Below are positions 15,352-23,400 of a stretch of 64,000 bases of DNA, one piece after another. This DNA comes from Candidatus Gastranaerophilales bacterium (GTDB lineage: Bacteria; Cyanobacteriota; Vampirovibrionia; Gastranaerophilales; Gastranaerophilaceae). Position 1 is the first letter of the stretch, and each line of letters starts with the position of its first letter. A model generated the notes under the pieces. The model had not been told where the DNA came from. It ran no database searches and was given only the letters and a program-made list of their open reading frames with translations. The stretch covers positions 36,965 to 100,964 of the forward strand of contig CALVBW010000014.1 of assembly GCA_944325945.1 (NCBI GenBank), given 5' to 3'. A program made the position numbers and the translations under genes.

Positions 15352-17064
15352 ATGACAGAAGTTTTAGATACTCAATTAGAAGGAAAAGATCTTATCAGAA
15401 AAGGTATAAGCGAGCTTAATGATAAGAATTATGAGGGCGCAAAATACAGATTTTTGGAAGCTCAGAAAAAGTTCACGGCAATGAAATCGCCCGAATATAT
15501 TTCTGTTTGCATGAGTCTGGCGGCTATAACAACCTATTTTTTGGATAAAAATTCATATAAAAAGGTTTTAGAAACGATTAATGATGCTGTTTATATGGCT
15601 CAATATTCAAAAAGTAATACCGCAAAACTTATTGCTGAAATGGTTTTAGGTAATATAAATTTCGATGAAAAAAATAACGATGTTGCGCTTTTGCATTACA
15701 ATAACGCAAAAGAATTTGCTCAAGAAAACGATGAATTTTTAATGCTTGACTACATTAACGCAAGAATCAATCAGTTGCAAAGCGGTATGGAATTTTCGCT
15801 TCCGATGAAAAGCGACCCGCTTGTATCATTGGTAAAAATCGGGCGCTCCATCACTGCTTTGACTGACATAAATGTTTTGTTAAAAGTTATCGCTGAGGAA
15901 ACAAAAAATGCAATTCAGGCTGACAGATGCACGGTTTTTCTTTTTGATAAAGAAAAAAATGAACTCTGGTCAAAGGTGGCTCTCGGGATGGAAAGTCAGG
16001 AAATTCGGTTTCCTGCGGATAAAGGGCTTGCGGGTTATGTCGTTCAGACCGGCGAGAGTGTAAATATCGCTGATGCTTACAGTGATCCGAGATTTAACAA
16101 AGATGTGGACAGCAAATCCGGCTATCACACAAAATCCATTCTCTGTATGCCGATTAAAAATAATAATCAGGAAATTATAGGCGCTTTCCAGGTTTTGAAT
16201 AAACTGGACGGTGTGTTTACAAAAAATGATGAAGATCTTCTTGTTGCAATCGGCGGCAGTGCAAGCATAGCTTTAGAAAATGCACAACTATTTGAACAGC
16301 AAAAAGAACTTTATAAAGAACAAAAAGAACTTTTTGAAAGTTTTATTGATACGCTTGCAACCTCTATTGATGCGCGTGATAAGATTACATCAGGTCATTC
16401 AAGCAGAGTTAAATTATATGCTATGCTTATTGTGGATGCTTTGAATATGGCACCGCATGATAAAGAAATTATTGAAAAAGCCGCAATTTTACATGACATC
16501 GGTAAAATTGGTATTCGTGATGCGGTTTTGCAAAAAGAAGGGAAATTGACACCGGATGAATATGCACATATTCAGCAGCATGTTAAAATTACACACGACA
16601 TCTTAGAAAAAATTCATATGTCCGACGATTTTAAGCTTATAACGGATATTGCATGCTCACACCATGAAAAATGGGATGGCTCCGGTTATTACAGACATTT
16701 GAAAGGTGAAGAAATTCCATACGGCGGACGAATTCTTGCGGTATCCGATGTTTTTGACGCCATTACTTCAAAACGTCATTACCGTGACAAGATGCCTATC
16801 GAAAATGTTATCAGAATTTTGATTAATGATTCCGGTACTCATTTTGATAAAAATATTGTCGATGTGTTCTTGTCAATTTCGGTCGATAAGATAATTAACG
16901 TATTTTTGACTGAAAGTCATAGTATTTTTAAAGATGATGACAGAGAGCTATTGAGTCATTATAATCTTTTGGATATATATAATTTTATTAATGATGAGAA
17001 TTCAAATAACAAACATATTGTTGAGTTGTTTAATTATTACTATTCAGGCAGCGGGGTTCAATGA
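15352..17064 (+). CDS. GAF domain / HD-GYP phosphodiesterase-like protein
   Basis: The 570-residue cytoplasmic protein has three parts: an N-terminal helical TPR-like region (residues about 1-145), a GAF sensor domain (about 155-320, with the internal LAGYVVQTGESVNIADAYSDP motif) and an HD-GYP domain (about 335-520). In the latter, HD is in ILHDIGKIGIRD near residue 381, and the family motif HHExxDGxGYP appears as HHEKWDGSGYY near 436-446, with tyrosine in place of proline. The other metal-ligand residues look intact. Expected activity is hydrolysis of cyclic di-GMP, inferred from the family. It heads a five-gene operon with overlapping or closely spaced genes. Confidence 0.87.
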   Translation: MTEVLDTQLEGKDLIRKGISELNDKNYEGAKYRFLEAQKKFTAMKSPEYISVCMSLAAITTYFLDKNSYKKVLETINDAVYMAQYSKSNTAKLIAEMVLGNINFDEKNNDVALLHYNNAKEFAQENDEFLMLDYINARINQLQSGMEFSLPMKSDPLVSLVKIGRSITALTDINVLLKVIAEETKNAIQADRCTVFLFDKEKNELWSKVALGMESQEIRFPADKGLAGYVVQTGESVNIADAYSDPRFNKDVDSKSGYHTKSILCMPIKNNNQEIIGAFQVLNKLDGVFTKNDEDLLVAIGGSASIALENAQLFEQQKELYKEQKELFESFIDTLATSIDARDKITSGHSSRVKLYAMLIVDALNMAPHDKEIIEKAAILHDIGKIGIRDAVLQKEGKLTPDEYAHIQQHVKITHDILEKIHMSDDFKLITDIACSHHEKWDGSGYYRHLKGEEIPYGGRILAVSDVFDAITSKRHYRDKMPIENVIRILINDSGTHFDKNIVDVFLSISVDKIINVFLTESHSIFKDDDRELLSHYNLLDIYNFINDENSNNKHIVELFNYYYSGSGVQ

Positions 17065-18599
17065 TAAAAAAATTAGTCAGCTTAATATTAATATTTTCGG
17101 CATGTGCATTAAATGCTTTTGCTATAAATATTAACGATCTGATTAAACCGGTAAATCCTCTTGAAACCAGATTTCCTGTAGATCAAGATATCATATCAGT
17201 ACCACAGAAAGCAACGCTGACAAAAAATGATATTCATAATCAATATGCAATTGCTTTGAATAAGTATATTCAAAGCAATGCGAAATCTTCTTATTCGGAT
17301 TTTCAGGTTTTAATAGAGAGTGTCTCTCCGCTTGATTATGTTTATCTTCAAATGGCTGAAAAAATGGCAGACCTTGGCTTTTTTAATTTGTCGGAGCTTT
17401 CTATGTCAAAACTTTCCGATGAAGATATTTCGTATATGTTATCTGAGGATGTAAGACATTTTTATTTTCCGGCAGTAAAACTTTCTGAAAATGATGAAAT
17501 ATATCTTGCAGAAATGTATTCAAATATAGTTTATAATGATCAAAGCAGGGAAGTTACAAATGAATTAGTCAAAAATACGGCTCTTCTCGGAAAATATGAT
17601 TATGCAAATTATATTGCCGCATTGGGTTTTTTGAAATCAAATAATATTTTGGATGCGGAAAAATATATAGATATTGCGATTGTTAAAAATCCTAAGAATT
17701 TGAATTATAAAAAATTAAAAGCCGAAATCCTTGCTCAATCTAAAAAACCTCAAAATGCCCTTAAAGTAGTTGAAGAGATTAAGAAACAAAATCTTTTAAC
17801 AACAGAGTTTCAGCGAAAAGTTAATTCTATTGAAGAATATACCCTTTATAAAACTAAGAAAAATGAGTTTGAAAAGAAATACCATCTTGCATATTACTTT
17901 TATTATGAGAATGAATTGAATAAGTCTATGCGTACTTTGCAAACAGCATTTAACACCAAAAAAAGCAATAACAAAAATGTTTATGCATTACTGGCACGCG
18001 TTTATTATGATTTAAAAGAATTTGAAAAAGCTGAAGATAACGCAACAAAGGCTTATAAGCTCGATAAATCAAATGCAATAGCTTTGCTGGTATTGGGAGA
18101 TCTCGCGTATAGAGAGAATAATTATGAAACCGCATTAAAATATTATGAAAATGCTGCTTCAAATGAAAAACATTCTTATATTCCTCAAATCCGTGTGGCT
18201 GATGTTTATTTGAAATTGGGTAAAGATAAAAAAGCGGTTGATATATATTCTAAAATATTACGTACACGTTCAGATTGTTATGAAGCTTATTATAATATGG
18301 CATTGCTTGATAAAAGCCGTGAGACGTCATATCTTAAAAAATCCGTTGCAATTAATTTACAATTCAAAGACGGTTGGATCGATCTGGCGAGAGTCGCAAT
18401 TGGTAATAACAAACTTAATCAGGCTTCTAATTATCTTGCAATTGCAAAATATATTGACGAAAATGATTTTAGATATTATTATTATCAAGGACTTGTTTAT
18501 AAAAATAAAGGTTTGGCAGGCGATGCCAAAAGAAGTTTTAGAAAAAGTATTATGTTGAATCCCGATTATGCACCTGCAAAAGAGGAATTGAGTATATGA
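17061..18599 (+). CDS. Exported tetratricopeptide-repeat protein
   Basis: The 512-residue protein has a signal peptide (residues 1 to about 21, ending NAFA) and mostly TPR helices. Clear repeats include VYALLARVYYDLKEFEKAED near residue 310, AIALLVLGDLAYRENNYETA near 345 and a final FRYYYYQGLVYKNKGLAGDA near 480. It probably acts as a periplasmic or membrane-anchored scaffold. It overlaps the HD-GYP gene by 4 bases and the next regulator gene by 4 bases, which ties it to the signalling operon; its partner is unknown. Confidence 0.8.
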   Translation: MIKKLVSLILIFSACALNAFAININDLIKPVNPLETRFPVDQDIISVPQKATLTKNDIHNQYAIALNKYIQSNAKSSYSDFQVLIESVSPLDYVYLQMAEKMADLGFFNLSELSMSKLSDEDISYMLSEDVRHFYFPAVKLSENDEIYLAEMYSNIVYNDQSREVTNELVKNTALLGKYDYANYIAALGFLKSNNILDAEKYIDIAIVKNPKNLNYKKLKAEILAQSKKPQNALKVVEEIKKQNLLTTEFQRKVNSIEEYTLYKTKKNEFEKKYHLAYYFYYENELNKSMRTLQTAFNTKKSNNKNVYALLARVYYDLKEFEKAEDNATKAYKLDKSNAIALLVLGDLAYRENNYETALKYYENAASNEKHSYIPQIRVADVYLKLGKDKKAVDIYSKILRTRSDCYEAYYNMALLDKSRETSYLKKSVAINLQFKDGWIDLARVAIGNNKLNQASNYLAIAKYIDENDFRYYYYQGLVYKNKGLAGDAKRSFRKSIMLNPDYAPAKEELSI

Positions 18600-19243
18600 A
18601 GCAAAACATACTTATTGTAGAAGATCATGAACTTACAAGATTTGGTTTAAAAACAACGTTTGAAGGCGTTGATTATGTAGACAAGATTTTTGAAGCTGAT
18701 TCTGCAGAAGCGGCTATAGATATTTTTAATAATAATCATGTTGACATGATTATTATGGATCTTGGCTTGCCAAAGATGAACGGTATTGATGCAACTAAAC
18801 AAATTAAGGCATCTAATAAAGATGTAAAAGTCATAATGCTTACATCTCATAATGATGAAAAAGAGGTTCTGAACAGTTTAAAAGCCGGAGCTAATGCATA
18901 TTGTTCAAAAGAGATCAATCCTCAAAGACTTGTTCAGGTGGTTCAATCGGTTGCTGACGGAGCCGCCTGGTTTGATCCGAGTGTTGCACATATTGTTTTG
19001 AAAGCAAGTGCGAATTCGCCGAGTTTTGATACCGATAATAACCGTAAAGATTATGATTTGACAACACGTGAAGCTCAGATACTTAAACTTATGACAGAAG
19101 GTTACAGTAATATGGAAATAGCTCAAATGCTTGTTATAAGTATCAATACTACAAAAGCTCATGTCGCAAATATTTTGCAGAAACTTGAAGTTGACGACAG
19201 ACTTCAGGCAGCTTTAAAGGCACTAAAAAATAAAATTGTATAA
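18596..19243 (+). CDS. NarL/FixJ-family response regulator
   Basis: The 215-residue protein has a receiver domain (phosphoacceptor D55 in IIMDLGLPKMNG; acidic ED at 9-10; switch T in MLTSHND; K in CSKEINP near residue 105) and a C-terminal LuxR-type helix-turn-helix (LTTREAQILKLMTEGYSNME, then ISINTTKAHVANILQKL). It is a transcription factor controlled by phosphorylation. No histidine kinase is encoded in the window. It overlaps the TPR gene by 4 bases and is followed by a second regulator after 9 bases. Confidence 0.9.
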   Translation: MKQNILIVEDHELTRFGLKTTFEGVDYVDKIFEADSAEAAIDIFNNNHVDMIIMDLGLPKMNGIDATKQIKASNKDVKVIMLTSHNDEKEVLNSLKAGANAYCSKEINPQRLVQVVQSVADGAAWFDPSVAHIVLKASANSPSFDTDNNRKDYDLTTREAQILKLMTEGYSNMEIAQMLVISINTTKAHVANILQKLEVDDRLQAALKALKNKIV

Positions 19244-19252
19244 AAGGATTAT

Positions 19253-19864
19253 ATGACAACTGTATTATTAGTTGACGACAACCCTAAATATCTTAAAGAT
19301 GCTCTTCCGCATTACGGGTATGATGTATTTACTGCTGCGGACGGTATTCAGGCACTGAAAATTCTGGCAGAGAATAAATTTGATATTATACTACTGGATG
19401 TTATGATGCCTAATATGAACGGGTGGGATACGTTAAGAGAAATAAGAAAAAATCTTGAAACCAAAAATGTTCCTGTTATAATGATTACAGCGGTAAATGA
19501 AGAAGAAAAAATGGTATCAGGACTTCGCAACGGTGCTGATGATTATATAATAAAACCATTTATACTGCAAAACCTTTTAGCCCGTATGGAGGCTGTTTTA
19601 AGACGTACTAGACGCCAGGAAAATTTACCCAAAGAGTTACCTTTTAATTCCGGTGACAAAACGTTAAAGTCTTTAACATCAAGAGAAAAAGATGTCTTGA
19701 CAATGGCTGCTAAAGGCGCTAATAATAAAGAAATAGCTGAAAGATTGGTGTTAAGTGAAGTGACTGTCAAAAGTCATATGAATAGTATCTTTAAGAAACT
19801 AAAGGTGACTAACAGAACTCAAGCGGTTTTACTGGCAATTCAAATGAATTTAATAGAAAATTAA
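19253..19864 (+). CDS. Response regulator with LuxR-type DNA-binding domain
   Basis: The 203-residue protein has a receiver domain with D49 in IILLDVMMPNMNG, T near 79 in MITAVNEEEKM and K in DDYIIKPF near 101. The receiver is more OmpR/PhoB-like in sequence than its neighbour. The output is a LuxR-type helix-turn-helix (LTSREKDVLTMAAKGANNKE, then LSEVTVKSHMNSIFKKLKVT). Two differing regulators in tandem without a kinase are unusual; they may share a distant kinase. Confidence 0.88.
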   Translation: MTTVLLVDDNPKYLKDALPHYGYDVFTAADGIQALKILAENKFDIILLDVMMPNMNGWDTLREIRKNLETKNVPVIMITAVNEEEKMVSGLRNGADDYIIKPFILQNLLARMEAVLRRTRRQENLPKELPFNSGDKTLKSLTSREKDVLTMAAKGANNKEIAERLVLSEVTVKSHMNSIFKKLKVTNRTQAVLLAIQMNLIEN

Positions 19865-19874
19865 GGAGAATAGA

Positions 19875-20405
19875 ATGATAGATTATACAAAGGAAGAATT
19901 AGTTGATTTGTTGAGAAGAAATCCTGAAAAATTCAATGAATGGAAACTTGATCAGGAGGAAATTGATTTAAGTGAAACGGATTTTTCGGGTATTGTTTTA
20001 AGAGAAATTGATTTTTCCGATGTGGATTTAAATTCAAGCTCATTTGCGGATTGCAGTTTATCTTTTGTGAATTTTACGAATGCTGATTTGACATCTGTTG
20101 ATTTCACAAGAGCGCGGGTATTGGAATGTGATTTTTCAGAAAGTTTAATGACCGGTGCGGATTGCAGTTATGCGGAAATGACTTATTGTAATTTTACGGA
20201 TTGTGATCTCGCAGGATGTATATTTTCAGAATCTGACTTGAGTAATTCTGATTTTACCGCATCATATAATTTGAACGCATCAAGATACGACTCAGATACT
20301 ATTTGGCCGGATGATGAGTTGCTGCCGGAAGATTTTGATGTAACAAGCCATGATGATTTATCGGCGTTAAAAGATGACGATGATGTTCAAATAAGTGATT
20401 ATTAA
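19875..20405 (+). CDS. Pentapeptide-repeat protein
   Basis: In the 176-residue protein the middle (about residues 32-135) consists of pentapeptide repeats of the A(D/N)Lxx kind, for example DLSETDFSGIVLREIDFSDV, NADLTSVDFT and ESDLSNSDFT, predicted to form a right-handed quadrilateral beta-helix. The C-terminus is strongly acidic (DELLPEDFDVTSHDDL and following). There is no signal peptide. It is the last gene of the signalling operon, 10 bases after the second regulator with an AAGGAG Shine-Dalgarno. Pentapeptide proteins can mimic DNA or serve as adaptors; the role here is unknown. Confidence 0.85.
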   Translation: MIDYTKEELVDLLRRNPEKFNEWKLDQEEIDLSETDFSGIVLREIDFSDVDLNSSSFADCSLSFVNFTNADLTSVDFTRARVLECDFSESLMTGADCSYAEMTYCNFTDCDLAGCIFSESDLSNSDFTASYNLNASRYDSDTIWPDDELLPEDFDVTSHDDLSALKDDDDVQISDY

Positions 20406-20411
20406 AAAAAG

Positions 20412-20440
20412 AAACGGGTTTTTAACCCGTTTTTTTTTTA
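20412..20440. terminator. Rho-independent terminator, bidirectional
   Basis: Stem AAACGGGTT / AACCCGTTT around TTT, followed by a T-run on the plus strand and with an A-run before it, placed between convergent genes ending at 20405 and 20438. Confidence 0.85.
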
Positions 20441-23400
20441 TTTTATTGCATATCCGTATAAAGCGGCTCTGCGTTTTTTAATTTTTCTTATTAAGGATTT
20501 GCCTTTTTTCATATTGGATAAGTGAAGAACGTTTCTTGAAGCTTCCTGTTCCGGTTGTTCACCAAGACTTTTGATTGCTGAATATGCCTGTAAGCCCTGG
20601 CTGCCGGCTTCAAGAACTGTACTTCCGATGTCCATTGCTTTATCCATTTTTTGTTGTCTTTCGAATTTAATTTGAGCTTCACTTTTCTGACGTTCCGGTT
20701 GAATAATTTCGCCATTATCAGCAGTGAGTGCTCTTTGCATTTCTTCGTCAAGAATATCTTGGAGGTCTTTCGGCTCATCTTCAGTTGCTGCTTGTTCAGC
20801 ATCCTGGTCATTCAAGATTACCTCTTGCGGATCTTCTGAAGCTTCTGCCATAGTTTCAGCTTGTTCAGGTTTAATGATGTCACCTTCATCAGCAGAGAGT
20901 GCTCTTTGTACTTCTTCATCAAGTACTTCATTAAGATTATTTTCAGGTCTTTCAAGTTTTTCGATGCTTTCATTTTCGGAATCCTGATTAGCCAAAACAG
21001 TTTCTTGCGGATCTTGAGAAGCTGCTGCTTCTATTTCAGCTGCTGCTTGATCAAGATTAGCTGCCTCAGTATTTTCGTCTAATTCGGTTACAATTTCATC
21101 AACAGCTGCTAAATCAGAATTTTCTTCTGCGCCCGGTGTTTCTGTGGCAGGTATATTTTCAGGATTGGCGGATGCTGTTTCTTGAGAGTTATTTTCATTA
21201 TTTTCAGATGCTGCATCATTTGCGTCCTGTGCTTCAACAACACCTTCCGGTTGTTCTGTAACTGCTTCAAGGTTATCGGTATTTTTTGCTGTTTTAATTT
21301 CAGTCATGAAGTTATCCATACCGACTCTTTTGCCGTTTACAAGATATTGTCCGTCAGAAGTGATTTCAAATGAATTTTCACCAATAACTTGAGGTTTACC
21401 AACTTTTAAGCCCTCAGTTTTTGCTATTGTCTTTCCGATTATTCTTTCTTGCCATTTTGCAAGTTTATTTTCGTTGTTGATTTCATCATTTGTTTCAGTT
21501 GTTTGTGCATTTTTCAGTTCTTGTTTTGTTTCAGAATCAATTTTTGCGTCTGTTTCGTCGATTGTTTCTATTATTTCTTCTGTTTTTTGTTCGGCTTCGG
21601 TTTTAGTGTTTTCTGTTCCGAGAGTATCAGAAGCGTTTGCATCTGCAGGTTGTGATGCAATTTCATCGGCTTCGGTATTAGATTTTTTATCTTCTTCTTT
21701 TACTTTTTTGTCTGTTTTATCTGTTTTTTCTATGTTATCTTTATCTTTCTTGTCAACTTTTTCATTTTTATTTTCTTGTTCTTTTTCAGCTGTATTGTTG
21801 CTATCAGTATTTTCTTTACCTTTGCTTGCGCTTTCTTGAATTTTTAGACCTATTTGACCTAATGATGCAGCTGTTGAAATAGAAAATCCTGCAGTATTCA
21901 AGATTTTTTCTAATTGTCCGGGATCTTTTCCGTTTGCCTGTTTGATAATAGTGCTGATTTGTGCAGACATAGAAAGACCGGTACCTGTAGCCTGTGCAAC
22001 TTGCATAACTTTTCCGAAAGTATTTGCAGAAGCAAATGCTGAAGGTGTTTTGGAAGCAGTCATTTTCATCAGACCGCTAGCTGAATCTTTTTCAAATGTC
22101 GGACCGCCGTTTACAAAGCCGCTGGCAACACTTGTAGCAGTTGATACTAATCCTGCTATCTGAGAAATCGCAGTCAGGCTTTTACTTTTTTCTTTACCTG
22201 CCAGAGTTTGACCGGCGCCAACAGCATTTGCCGTTGAGCTAACCATACTTGATGTTGCGGAAGTAATTTGTAAAGCTGCTTGTGCGATGCTTCCGCCATC
22301 GCCACCGCCACCGCCGGCCATTGATGTGGCAATAGAAATGATTGTAGTACCAAGTGTAACTAATGCACCTTTAATATCTCCGGTAGCTGCTGCTACGACT
22401 GCTTTTGCAATTCCGCAAGCTGCTGTACCGATTGTACCAATTTTATTAACTAATTTTCCTATAGGTTTCAGTATGTTACTTGTAATTTCAAGGGCAATAC
22501 CTGCTGCAAGTGTATAAGGGTTAGTTTGTAAGGTTTTAGCTACTATACCCATAATTTTAGCAACCATTGAGATTATTGTACCTACAGCTGTAACAACTGA
22601 AAATACACTGTTACACATATCAAGTGTAGCGTTAGCTACCGCCATTTTTCTTTGTTTTTGTTTTTCTTTTTTCTCGGCTGCTTTTTGCAGTTTAAGTTTT
22701 TGTTTTGCAAGTTTTTGGAATTTTCTTGTACGGGTGTTTATAGAACTTGTTTTTTGAGTTATTTTAGTTCTGTTAGTGGTAATTTTGGCATCTAAAACTG
22801 TAAATCTTGAAGCAATGCTTTGAATTCTTGTATTGTTTGCATCAAGAGTAGCTTGATCACCATTATCAGTGCTTGAAGTTATTTGTTGATTGCTTAAAAG
22901 TCCGCCTTGTTCAGCATTGGTAGGTGCTGCAGCAGGTGCAGCTGCCTGATTTTGTTTTGATTGTTGATTAGCAATAATTTCTTCATTTTGTGTATTTAAG
23001 ACTTCAAATTCTGCAGCAAGAGCAATTTGTTCCTGTTGTGCCTTTTCTGAATCTTTAGCTAATTTTTCTATATCTTTTGTATCTTTTTCATTTTGTTTAT
23101 CAAGGTTTTTCATTTGGCGCTCAATTTCTTTTTCTGTTTTGGCGCTGTCTTTATTAACTTTTTGTGATTCTTTTTGTGCGTCTTTTGCTTCTGTATTTGC
23201 GTCTTTAACTTGTTTATTACTTTTATCGGCTTCACTCATTTGGGTTTTGCTTTGAGAAAGAGCTTCATCTTTAGACATATCTTCAGCATCTTTAGATTTA
23301 GAGCTGCTGCTTGATGTATTGTTTTTAGAAGTTTTAGAAGTTTTGGTGTTTTCGGTTTTATCTTCTATTGTAGAAGCTAAGTCAGTCGCATCTTTCAGAG

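Noticed and set aside
21942..22517. Plus-strand ORFs opposite the giant gene
   Set aside because: They have no Shine-Dalgarno, low-complexity translations and mirror the repeated codons of the real gene.
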